The translations under genes and the position numbers were made by a program. 64,000 nucleotides of DNA from Apoderus coryli. Its lineage: Eukaryota > Arthropoda > Insecta > Coleoptera > Attelabidae. The stretch spans positions 14,786,297 through 14,850,296 of the forward strand of contig OU452206.1 in the NCBI GenBank assembly GCA_911728435.2, in the 5' to 3' direction. Positions 35,011 through 51,799 of this stretch are shown in pieces; the stretch's first letter is position 1; every line of letters begins with the position of its first letter. Under the pieces are notes generated by a model. The model saw only the letters and a list, made by a program, of their open reading frames with translations. It was not told the DNA's origin and did not search any database.

Positions 35011-36535
35011 TTACAGTTTCCAAATCATTTCGTAATTATCTAGAATAACATCAGGCTGTTCATGTTTGTAGAACATGAAATAGCCCTGGATCTGCGCCGG
35101 ACTAACTTGTTTTTTAGTTGAACACACATTATTAGCAAATAGTTTGGCTTGGGAATGGGCGTTATCACCTGGATAGAAACGTAGAAACATTTGTTCGATT
35201 TGGTTGCTAGAACAATATCCTATGTACTCTTTTAGGTCGACTCTTCCTGGTCGAATCAAAGCTGGATCCAATCTGGAAAAGGACAAGTAGTGTTGTTGAA
35301 TTTTAACAACAAATATGGCCGATTTTACATGCGTTGAGCAAATCAAATTACCTTTCAATATAATTTGTAGTCATAAACACAATCCTAGCCTCCGAGCTAG
35401 CTACTCCATCCAAACAGTTCAACAATCCACTAAAAGTAACTCTATTAAGACCCTGATAGGCAGCTTTCAGTTGCTCCGTATCCTCCCTAGATACAAAGGC
35501 TGCATCAATATCTTCCAGTAATACAATACTTTGCTGTGGCGCTACACTAAGTAAATGATTTAACCTGTCATCAGACAATCCCCTTTCCGACAAGTTCAAT
35601 ACGCATATGGAAAAGTCTAATTGTCCAGCTAAGGCTGTTATGTATGAAGATTTTCCACAACCCGGTGGACCATACAAAAGATAACCTACACGTAAATTAA
35701 CGAAAAATTATAATGCAGCTGGCATTGTGGACTCATAAATTAATGTACCTCGTCTGTATGGAATTCCTCGATCATTATACCATGAAGGATTGTTAATAAA
35801 CTCGTTACAATCTGTAAGTATCCTTTCACTAATACCATCGTCTAATACAACAGAAGAAATCGGGCGTTTCTTTCTTGGATGACCAAACTGCCTCCAATCA
35901 TTACCCATTGCGGTATACATTATAGTTTTACCCTCGTGCTGCCTTAAAGCCATTTGTCTAGCTAACATTACCATGTTTAAATCACATATTTTACTCCAAA
36001 TTATGTCGTAACTTACCATCTTCCAGAATTTTAAAATAAATATTCTTATTAGTACCAAACGCTGTTAGCTGTACTGTTTCCCAGGGTACCCCCATATGTA
36101 AATCCAAGGTATGTTGTTCCCTAGTCCTTTCTACCCTGATCCATGTGGAACCATATCTAATATAACACTTCTTCTACTACTGCCATTACTGAATATTATA
36201 CACAAAACATACCTAAAGAAATGAGTACCGATGCTCGGTATAAAATCATATTTAGTTTTTATATGACCATTATCTTTTTGCTCGAAACTAGTTTCCACGC
36301 TCAAGTGTTGCGTTTGTCGGGCACCCTTATGTGTCATCCATTGTAATAGCCATTGATATGATTTGTCTCTGCATGGAACTTCTAATGTGATCATGTAATG
36401 TCTTCGAAATAATATTAAAGATGTTTGGTAGCCTTTGCGAAGTATTGCGGCACCAGCACCCAAGCCAAACAAACCGAAACCAGCACCGAAATATGGGTTA
36501 TCGGAGAGTGATGAAATATATTCCATTAAAGGCAT
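35011..36535 (-). CDS. Bcs1: Mitochondrial chaperone BCS1, 423 aa
   Basis: An AAA protein of the inner mitochondrial membrane that translocates the folded Rieske iron-sulfur protein during complex III assembly. Exons (minus): 36535-36213, 36156-36017, 35961-35749, 35685-35352, 35272-35011; 1272 nt in phase. Length fits vertebrate BCS1L (about 420). Order: a single N-terminal Gly-rich transmembrane segment (about 16-32), BCS1 N domain, then the AAA domain with Walker A GPPGCGKS, Walker [10 protein letters not shown], sensor FMTTNY and [10 protein letters not shown]. No classical cleaved presequence is seen, as expected for BCS1. The 3' end overlaps or abuts the DRC9 3' UTR: AATAAA signals of both genes fall within 34946-34958. 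Confidence 0.97.
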
Positions 36536-37561
36536 GTTTCAATACATAAAATTTATTATTATTATTCTTCTTGGCGATTAATAATACACTTTTAAATCAT
36601 TTATTGTTCTTATCATAACCTCAAAATCTTTATCACAAAACATACCCTGTTTTGTGATGTTTATACAATAGTTTACTGAGATAGTACAGCGCTGACTCAC
36701 TATTCTCAGTCGTTCTACTACCGGCAATACTCGCTTGTATGTCACGCATGTTCCTTTTACAAATTTAACTAAGAAATCAATCTCAAACTGAGGTGCAGTG
36801 ATCATGTCACATCACTCCAGCTTATCTGAGTTTGTAGAATGATAACTCCCAATTCAAATAATTATTGCAAACTGCAATTAACAATACATTCTCCGAGGTC
36901 CGAAAATATCTACCCCATACATATTCTCGTTCTAGGACATTATCCCAGATAAAAAAAAACAGATGAGACCATAGAATAAGAAAGCTAGCTAGCTTTCTTA
37001 TTCTATGATGAGACACTCAGAATTCAGAATAATTGGCGGCCATTATTATTTTAGTTTTCATAGTGTTTGCTAAAAGTATGAATACATGCTTGCACAATTA
37101 TTACTTATTATTAGTGATTAAAAAAGTTTCAACTAAATATGACAATACTAAATGGTATTAAATTTATGAAACTTTCAATATTAGTTCAAAGCAAGTAAAT
37201 ATAATGTTATAGTAATTTTTTTATAATTCTTCTCTAGTAAACCCAAATATTTCACACTTCTGCCGGACCATTTAACTATTTAAAACAGCTGGTATTGTTT
37301 AGAAAATTTTCGAGGTTATGTAAAGTTATGTTTATATTCTTAATTTAAAGTGATAATTTGATTACTTAATATTTTTATAATCAAAATAACGTTGCTATTT
37401 GCTATTAGAATTTATTATTAATAGTTTATTAATTTTGTACTTTAAATTATACATTGTACATAATATCTAGTTACTTGTATTTATATTATATGTGTATATT
37501 CAGTAGTTTTTACTACTCTTGTATTTCTTCCTACCTATAAGCTATTTACCAAAAAAACATT
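36536..37561. other. Divergent intergenic region between BCS1 and the THAP gene
   Basis: Holds an interspersed repeat at 36797-36850 (shared with 21671) and a 38 bp palindrome at 36970-37007. The rest is AT-rich and probably contains both promoters; no TATA/Inr pair was convincingly identified. Confidence 0.5.
36963..37014. repeat. Perfect 38 bp palindrome flanked by exact 7 bp direct repeats
   Basis: ATGAGAC (36963-36969), then a perfect palindrome (36970-37007; left arm CATAGAATAAGAAAGCTAG, right arm its exact complement, no loop), then ATGAGAC again (37008-37014). The arrangement looks like an insertion with target duplication, or fold-back repair synthesis. Confidence 0.9.
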
Positions 37562-38032
37562 ATGGGATCAAGAACCGGTGGATTTTATTGTTTAGTACCT
37601 GGATGTATTTCAAGAACAGTGTTTAAGAATTGTTCATTTTTCCAATTTCCGAAAGATATTGAAAGGTTTGTTTACATGTACTCAGTACGTAATTACCTAT
37701 ATGAAATTATACATTGGAAAGTCGAAGTTTATAATAATAATTACAACAGTTATTTTATTAATGGATTAAGATATTTTTCGTGTTTTAGAGCTAAGCTTTG
37801 GCTGTATGCTTGCAGTCGTGAAGATCTGGTAGTAAAAACAACATTACAGATGAAGAATAACTACAGAATATGCTCCAAACATTTTGAAGATAAAATGTTT
37901 GTAAGTCCTCTGCACAACCGATTATTACCAACGGCTGTTCCAACGCTTTTCCAGCATGCTGATTCCAAAGAATTAGCACATAAACGCAAAATAGAGCTCG
38001 ACATGTCCTCTATGGAGCCACTTAAAAAAAAG
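37562..38032 (+). CDS. THAP-domain protein, 2 exons visible; may splice onward into the reductase gene
   Basis: THAP domains are C2CH zinc modules that bind DNA. Exons 37562-37665 and 37789-38032 join in phase. The joined protein has CLVPGC (C2), FFQFPKDIER, the conserved Trp in KLWLYACSR, CSKHFE (CH) and the C-terminal P of LLPTAVPTLF. Leaving the 123 bp intron in keeps the frame open but puts 41 residues inside the domain, so splicing is required. After the domain, SSMEPLKKK is followed by a consensus donor (AAGGTAACTG). If the donor is not used, the ORF ends at 38050 with VTVCL. If it is used, the next acceptor (38789) enters the PTGR1 frame in phase. Confidence 0.82.
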
Positions 38033-38801
38033 GTAACTGTCTGTTTATGAATTTCGTTTGTAATCAAATAATTTTACTAAAATTTACAGTTGATAAGTAT
38101 AAATTTAGATTTGAAAATCTATTATAATATATTAACCAATTGAGTAGTTCCAATTGGTGATAATGGTAATATACATACAATATGTTTAATTATTTGTCCT
38201 CAACGAAATTGGTTTGAAGTTAAAAGGAATATTTCTAATTGTTGACATTAGTTTAAACTTAAACAAAAAGGTAAAAGGAATAAACCCGAAAAAACTAAAA
38301 TAATAATGGCGTCAAGGTCACGAAATTTAGGTACACGAACATCAAAGAAATTCCGCTGGCCGTCGTATCTCATACTTTGCTGATACTTACTTATCTTGGG
38401 CAGAGATTATAGATTATACACCAGCCACAGAGATCCTTTATAGGTATCTGACCAGACACCAGAGATAATTAAAAAAAAATTTATTATCTTTTTCTATGTT
38501 AATACACTCAATTGTTATTCTGGCTATTCATATAATCGAAGTGAATGATGTGCAAAAAATATTTGTTCAAATTCAAAGGTCAAATAAGATGCGTAGTTAT
38601 TTTTTGTAGGTACCAATAAACCATCAATTTATCTTTTTTTTTTGATAACACAGATTAGGGAATATATATAATACCTATAAATTGAATATGCTTTTTTATA
38701 ACAACCAGCAGATTTTATTAATTGCCTAACCAGTTTTTGTGTGTTAAAATTGAAAAGTAATTATTGTTACTGATTAATATTATTTGCAGAATAAAACAGT
38801 C

Positions 38802-44694
<5,893 letters not shown>

Positions 44695-44984
44695 GTTTGA
44701 TTGTAGTGATTTCGTTTGTAGAATAAATAAATTTTGAAGTTTAAAACACGACTTTTTTTTACTCTGCGTTTTATCCTACAAACAACAGGAGAGAAATTCG
44801 CATCGACATTTAAAAAAGTGATTTGGCGAAGTGCTAAAACTTTTTTATATAATTTCAGATCAGATAAACAGCAATGTTGTAATTTTCACTTTAATTTAAT
44901 TGGATATTTGGCGATTTCTAAATTTTGGAAACGTGTATTATTATATAACAAAATTACATTTTTCTTGAATATTATTCCTAAATC

Positions 44985-45930
44985 AGTCAGGGTTTCGGAA
45001 GGGTCATGGTTGTGAAACGGCTGTCCAGAATATATTGTTTGACTGGAAAAGTGATTCTGATTGTGGTCGGATAGGTGCTGTATTGTTGGATATCAGGCCA
45101 GCTTTCGAGACTATTGATAGGGGAAAACTTCTATTGAAATTAAAAAAAATGAGAATTTCAGGAATTGCTTTAGCTTGGCTTGCCGACTATCTAGAGAATA
45201 GAAAACAAAAATTAATGGATTTGTTTCACCGGAGATAGAGAATGTTCATGGCGTCCCACAGGGTAGTTCTTTGGGACCGCTCTTGTTTTTACTGTATATT
45301 AATGATGCTGTACATGCCGTTGATCACAGCAAAATTCATCTATTTGCTGATGATACTCTTATCTATTTTTCGAGTAATAGCCTTTCCGAAGTGGTAAATA
45401 CCTTGAATATGGATCTGTCTCGCCTTGTTTCTTGGTTTAACGGTAATTTAATTAAATTAAATAATAATAAGACAAAATGTTCGGTGTCTGAGTATTTAGA
45501 ATTTAGGACTCTTACACTGATTCATAAAATGAAACTCGGTTTGACGCCAGGTTATCTGACATCCAAATTGCTTGTGAACTCAGATGTTCATGACTACAAC
45601 ACAAGAACAAGAAATGATTTCAGAGTTACAACAAAAAATGCTCTGAAAGAACATTATTTCATAAAGGCCTTGTAAGGTATAATGAATTGGACGTATCTGT
45701 GAAGGACTGCACTACCATTGCGGCCTTTAAAAGAAAATTTATTGTATCTCTAAAGGGGGATCAGTAGACTATTTGTGTTTGTAATTATTTTATGTTCTGT
45801 TTTGTAATTGTGTTTTAATTTTTAATTGTTTACAAATGTAGTGATATTTTTTGTTTTTTTATTTTTTGTTTTTGTATGTATTTATACATGAATGTAAATA
45901 GAATATATGCTAAATAAAGGATTATATTAT
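44985..45930 (+). pseudogene. LINE reverse-transcriptase fragment with internal deletion
   Basis: The first part (SGFRKGHGCETAVQNILFDW, AVLLDIRPAFETID) contains the first catalytic Asp region, with a frame change near 45235. Then come VPQGSSLGPLLFLLYIND and the intact FADDTLIYF box. At about 45480 the frame jumps from the RT palm (NNNKTKC) to the far C-terminus (SEYLEFRTLTLIHKMKLG), so several hundred bases of thumb and connection are lost. A 3' UTR with AATAAA and a TTA-rich tail ends near 45930. Confidence 0.85.
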
Positions 45931-46250
45931 TATACATATCTCAACTTCATAGCTTTATACTCGAGAATAATTCAACAAAATTATTTTCTTTCCACTATGT
46001 TATGTACAAATTGCTCTATTTTATCAAGGCGGCTGTAGATGAATAAATTTTGATGAATGCTGTCAAAAGTGTCAGTCTTGTTGATGTGATAAAAAGTTGA
46101 TGCTTGCATACCCTGTATATTATTGTTGATCATTATTTTAAATCATCACTATTGTTCATTTATTATTATTGTATTACACCTTTACCCACAAAGGGATAAA
46201 ACTAATTGCCACAATACTCGAGGTTGATTAAGACTGCTGGGTGTATTATA

Positions 46251-46981
46251 TACAGGGTGATTGCTGGTCGATGTTACATTACAGCACTTTCTTCAGGTAG
46301 CTTTAATGGCACTCACTCACATAAAGTTCGATTAGAACGTCACGGTATTATCAAATATTTGCGGGGATTGTACGATAAAAGCGGTTGAAGAATTTATTAT
46401 ATATTTGCGTCAAATTTGTAAGTATTCACTATAGCGGTGAAGACGAATCTGTGTATATCTGTCGCGCACACACAGCACGGATGGCTATCTTTAAAGGTGT
46501 ACACGCGATAACATTTTTTTAACAAAAAAAGCATTGATTTGGATTGAATAGAACAGAGTTAGAATCAATGAAATAAAATTACAGCTACTTTCAAATTATT
46601 AAATTTAATTAAGAAAAAAGATAAATAAAATAAAAAATAACAATAAAAAAAAAGAAATAACGTGGGGACATAACAATGATTTAGATCAACTTATCTATAT
46701 ACAAAATTGCGTGGTTTGGGGGCTTTAAAAGTGAATATATTTTTTTACGTTTTTTCAAATAAATCGAAAAATATTTGACAGATTTTATTCATTTTTTAGA
46801 TACGCGTTTGCACCAATAAACTACAGTTTTTTATTGAAGAAACTCCAATTTCGAAAATTACTGGGTGTTTAAAAGCTTATTTAGAAACTATTTACTATCT
46901 TAAACAAAATTTTTGTTTGACAGTTTCGAGACAAAAAAAATATTTTCTAAATCCCTACAAGTCTGAATCAGTCACCCTGTA
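46251..46981. mobile_element. TA-flanked non-autonomous element, 731 bp (mariner/Tc1-type MITE)
   Basis: The left end TACAGGGTGATT and right end AGTCACCCTGTA are inverted, and both sides are flanked by TA. There is no transposase ORF. A similar TACA(C/G)GGTGATT...GGTCGATG left end precedes the mariner relic at 13316, suggesting that family as the source of transposase. Confidence 0.78.
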
Positions 46982-48480
46982 TACCTAATAATCATTTCAT
47001 ACGTACCCTATTCTTCATTTACTCGTAGATTTCAAGTACGTGGGAATCCCGCATGAACAAACTACATATTAGGTAAGGACAGTAAAAGTTAGGTATTGTA
47101 ATAAAAGGTATTAGATGTTTTGGAAATCGTTCTTTGTTAAAACACTTACCTACCACATTTCTTTTCTGTTTAAGTGCTTATTATAATAGAGCGCGTGCGA
47201 AACCCTCATATAATATCATCCCTTGCGATTATTATGTATTTTAATGTTATTTATTATTTGGGAAAGGTACCTGCCAATGGCGTACAAAAATTACATCAAA
47301 AAGATTTGCCGTACGCTGCCAGCTATCACATTAAAAATAAATTGCTACATTTTGGAGCGGTATATCTCAAGAAGTGGAGTAGGTAGTTCTGATTATTAAA
47401 AAAATCAGTGATTTTTCTGATTATTACAATTATCTATATGTTATTAAAAAAGATAATAATTATGTAAAGGACTAAGTATTGTTCTTTACAGAACGGCACT
47501 TCATCTTTAGAGTTGTCTTGTAAATAGGGATATCAAAAGTTACTTTTAACATAAAAGGATAAAGAAATTATAGGAATAAAAAACGGGATTTCGTTTTATT
47601 TTAGCGAAATTAAACAATTAATTTTATGTATTTTACCTAGCTCTCCTATTCTAGTAAACATATTTTATATTTCGATCTAGGTAATACGATTTTATTAAAA
47701 TTTTGTATCGGATTGAAACTCTTTTTTCTTAACTTAACTTAAAATACGGGACGGAGGCTGTTCCAGGGGGACAATTATTCACGACTGCAAAATACGGGAT
47801 GCGGATGGAAACCCCACTTGTAATAAAAAATGAATAGATACAAAAAAAATACAAATTTGAACAAACTACCAGTATGCGTATTCCCCAGATACTAATCATG
47901 AACAAGTAAATTATGTAGATTGCCAATTTTCCATAATTATGTAAATTTCTTTTATTGAAAGTACCTACAGACTCTATTTAAATTTTTATCGTCCAAATAG
48001 ATCACAAATGATGATAAAATAAGTATTTATATGCATATACCACCACCATAACTATGCCACATGTCCTTTGTTAATAGTTCGACTTTGGATTTTTAAAATT
48101 TTATTTCCCCTAAGTATATATTATGCTCCTAGTATTTGATATTTATTTTTTTAAACACACACCCATATCTGTACTATATACTACCGTTTTTCACGCTGGT
48201 TCAAAGCATAGCCGTAGATAGTAGTGTACAAGGTGTCGCTTACTTCCTAATTATCTGATTTGGACGCTTAAAAGCTGATTTTTAATTATTTTCACATGAT
48301 GATTTCAACGTACTCCATGATGATAAAGATTAACTTATTTATTTAGTTTATGTATGTAATTTAGAAATGTTAAGTATTACAAAATTACTTGTAGATGTTG
48401 GACCAAAAGTTCACTTGGTTTTGCACACCATTTTCGTCTGTTTTTGTCTAAACTCAACTAAAAGATTTAAGTGAGTTTTA
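46982..48480. other. Intergenic AT-rich DNA
   Basis: No gene was recognised. ACGGGA(C/T)G-containing near-repeats occur at 47746 and 47791. The rest is low-complexity A/T. Confidence 0.4.
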
Positions 48481-48487
48481 TTGTACA

Positions 48488-48525
48488 GATTTCCCAACCC
48501 ATAGAGAAAGTATTGTGAACGCGCT
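48488..48525. repeat. Interspersed repeat, copy 1 (copy 2 at 52577-52760)
   Basis: CCATAGAGAAAGTATTGTGA followed by ACGCGC is shared with CCATAGGGAAAGTATTGTGA plus ACGCGC at 52585. The second copy continues into TTTTTGAGATCAAATCGG... and AGTCTGTCGGTCTGTGTGTG, a longer interspersed repeat. Confidence 0.65.
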
Positions 48526-48674
48526 AAAAGGTTAGAAGTTCATATAAAGTTTTATCGAATCGGCCTTCGCTGCAAAGTTATGAGCCTTTAAAGACTAGAT
48601 CTGAAATTCAGGTTTTTAATGATATCTTTTGAACCGCCTCCTATAAATTAATGCAATTTTAGTATAATTTAGGT

Positions 48675-49218
48675 TAGATAGGGACTCGTCGAGTAACTCT
48701 ATTTAAAACACTGGCATTTCATTAAGGCCACAGGGGCGCACTGACGTATTGATTGTTAACCCGCTTTTTTTAATGCGTCGTGCTACTGTGATTTTGAAAC
48801 AGTTTTTAAATAGCTTAAGCATTTTGCTATAAAAATATTCGATATCGATAAAATAAACCCGTTTCAAGATAAATTACTTTTTATTTAAAAACGTGGTATT
48901 TTATAAATTAAAATTAAATCTAAGGAATTAAGGTCCGGTGATCGATAAGACCAAGCAGCTGGTCCTCTCCTCTTCCTATCCAAAAGTCACATTTCATATT
49001 CTCGCACTGCATTTTAAATAAAAAGTCCTTTATCCCGAAACCGGTTTATTTGATCGATATCGCACAAGAATATCATTTTTATAGCAAAATTTTGCTTCAA
49101 AATATCAGTAGCAAGACGCATTAAAAAAAAGAGGTTAACAATCCCTACGTCAGTACGGCCCTGCGTCCATAATGAAATGCCATTGTTTTAAATAGGGTTT
49201 CTCGACGAGTCCATATCT
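48675..49218. mobile_element. ~540 bp fold-back element (long inverted repeat)
   Basis: The arms of about 200 bp are inverted copies. GGACTCGTCGAG at 48682 is the complement of CTCGACGAGTCC at 49201-49212; TGGCATTTCATTA, TGCGTC and TTTTGCTATAAAAATA on the left recur inverted on the right. The spacer is about 130 bp. No coding sequence. Confidence 0.8.
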
Positions 49219-49671
49219 GTAAAAATAATGGCAGAAATGAATAAAAACTATAATCGCAGAAAATCGTTTTTTCAAAAATTCTCGAAAACTGCACTTGTAC
49301 TTTTGAAAACAGCATTTAAAAGGTGTTTAAATTGTACAACTTTTCTCCAATTTAACCGACATTGTAACTCCGTTTCCTAGATTCCATAATGCTATCCCAT
49401 TTTTATCTTGAACAGAGTGTATATCATTTAACCCATTACCTCCCACGAAAATTTTGTCTTCATTTTTGTTTTTTTATTGCTCTATATAGTTAGTTACTAA
49501 GATGTACACTTTAAATAGAAAAATTATAAAAAGTTAAATTTTCAAAATAGTCTTTTGAAAAAATAGGTGTACGCAAATGGGTACAATGGGAGGATGTACT
49601 AAAAATGTAATATATTAAATTGCAAGTTTTTTATTGGGTCAAAAATGCAAAAGCTAAACATTTGTTCCTTA

Positions 49672-50869
49672 CTTCTTAGTATGGAACTGTATGAAACAAT
49701 CACGTTCGATGCACAAAGTGACGTTACATTTTATACAAATCCATCTTGCTCGCAGATGACATTGCCAGCATCTTAGTTGTTTCTCAATTTTTTTCGGAAA
49801 GTGTCCCTCGCCATCTTCGGAAACACTTCACGGCAGAGAAGGTTGTCTTCTTTTTGAAAAAGTAGCCTTCGCAAAAGCTTTCAGGTAATGGCAAGACACG
49901 TGTCGAACGAAGGTAAGTAAATCTATTTTATTATTATGCGCCAGAAGATGTAGCCGCCATGCATTTACAGTTGCAACATTTAGGGAATATGTAAAAAGTG
50001 GCCACCACCATTTCTTTCCCCGTATAGATACTCTATATAGTTATTTACTGCTTGGTCTAACAGGTCGACTCCACCATTGACTAATTGTAATTGGAAAACA
50101 AATGTGGCTGAGGCACGTTAATTTTCGCTTTTTCTGCTGAAGACCAACGTTTTACTTTTCCTAAAGGGTCTATACTGTCATGATTGGTAACCATATTGAC
50201 AATGTTATTGTCTTTCCCCCGGACAAACAATAAATTGTTTTTCTCTTCATAAATTTGCTGGAAAACACCACGCTGCAAAGTGAAGGTATGTCTTCTTTTC
50301 TTGAAATCGGTTTCTTGACATGCATGAAGCTACAATTGGTACAGAAATATCCTCGTCAACGCTCCAGTACATAGGCTCACGAGGTAATTTGTGATAGCCA
50401 GAAAGCAGTAATATTCCCAAGAATATTTTTATATCCGCTTCGTCCACCGCAAAAGTATGCTTATTTTTTTGTGATGCAAACACGTTAGATTGGTCAACGA
50501 TCAATTTTATTACGACTTTAACAAACAGTCTTTCAAATGTCTCAACTGGGCTATCATTTTTCACCTCTTCTATCATGTCTCTTAGTCGTCCCTCGTATCC
50601 TTTAGTTTGATTGTTCATACTAATGTCCACATAATTTTTGGTCCACTTGGGTTCATCCTTTTTACTCCTACTTTTGGAACTTCGATTTTTTTTGGGAAAT
50701 AGTACTGATAATGACACATCGTCATCACTATCTTCAGATTCCCCAACGTTTTGAGCATCTTCAGATAGGGGAGTTTCGTCTTCCGAAATATAGTGAAGTT
50801 CGACTTCGCCAGGAATATCATTAGGTAGGGTGCGGGCCTGGTCAGAATTTCTAATTCAACAAGGGACAC
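49672..50869 (-). pseudogene. piggyBac transposase pseudogene, catalytic core deleted
   Basis: Minus-strand frames cover the N-terminal part (FLGILLLSGYHKLPREPMYW, TYLHFAA), then a jump to GVFQQIYEEKNNLLFVRGKD and VKRWSSAEKAKINVPQPH, GGVDLLDQ and KKWWWPLFTYSLNVATVNAW. A C-terminal Cys-rich zinc ribbon (CWQCHLRARWICIKC) follows. The region between TYLHFAA and GVFQQ, which should hold most of the DDD catalytic domain, is missing. A TTAA followed by CCCATTACCTCCC at 49430 may be one end; the other was not found. Confidence 0.88.
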
Positions 50870-51312
50870 ACGGTATAGACGACACTTCTAAAAATAAAAA
50901 TATCCATAAATATATATTATACCGAAGTAGGTATTGTGTTTATTACAATACAAAAATATATTTTTAACCAACATTAATTAGGAAATGAAACAGCCACATT
51001 TATTTGAATTCACTAAACTTAGATTTGTCAGGCATTTTTTGTTACGAAAACTACGCTCGTATGAGCGTAATATAAAAAATAATTTAGCTAGGTATGTTGT
51101 TTTCGCATCATTACAGCGAAAACAACCCCTGTAGCTACGAATATGATCCTAATAACTATCGAAAACAACCCTCCTGACGTTTAACAGCTATTTATGTACC
51201 AAGGGCATTAGAGTCTAGTAAATAAAATCAGCGAAAATTAAGACTTTATCGACTAAATATTGTACATTATTATTGAGTGACAAAGGTGATTCGTTAAAAT
51301 TTTCATGAAATA

Positions 51313-51799
51313 ATGGAAGACATTCCAAAAAAAATATTAGAAACTGCAATAAAAGCTGTCGAAAACTTGTTGCCTTCAAAGTCAACAGCAACTTACGATC
51401 GAGAATATGCGGTAGGTATATTTCTTGTCTGGAAGGATAAAAATTTAATTAGTAGTATCAATGAAACAGTTTAACTGGCATACTTCCAGGAACTTATCAG
51501 TTCATTTTTTGATTTTATGCATCGATTTAATTTTTGTTATTATATTTTAGTCGGAAAAATACACTCCTAACTCTTTGTGGACGAAGTATTCGATTCTCAG
51601 ATCTACTTTGATAGTTAACGAGAATATGGACATCTCTAAACTCCATCGCCTATCTTTTCTGAAAATAAAGGCTAAAGGCTACATTCCGTAAAAATCTAAA
51701 GTTTTGGATGGAGAACAAGTTTTAACTTTCATAAAGGAAGCTCCTAATGAAATGTATCTTCAGCATAAAGTAGAACTGATGACGTTTTATGTGGATTAA
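51313..51799 (+). pseudogene. Tyrosine-recombinase-like (Crypton/DUF3504-type) pseudogene
   Basis: The start MEDIPKKILETAIKAVENL leads into REYAV..FLVWKDKNLISSINETV, a TAA stop where Leu is expected, then LAYFQELIS. After more decay come YTPNSLWTKYSILRSTL, NMDISKLHRL, a second nonsense codon (GYIP*KSKV) and DGEQVLTFIKEAPNEMYLQHKV. This order matches the core-binding domain preceding the catalytic domain of XerD/Crypton-like proteins that are common in insect genomes. The catalytic Arg and Tyr region is absent. Family assignment is from recalled pattern. Confidence 0.6.

Noticed and set aside
37562..38050. Single-exon THAP protein of 162 aa
   Set aside because: The open frame keeps a 123 bp intron in the middle of the THAP domain; removing it restores the domain spacing.
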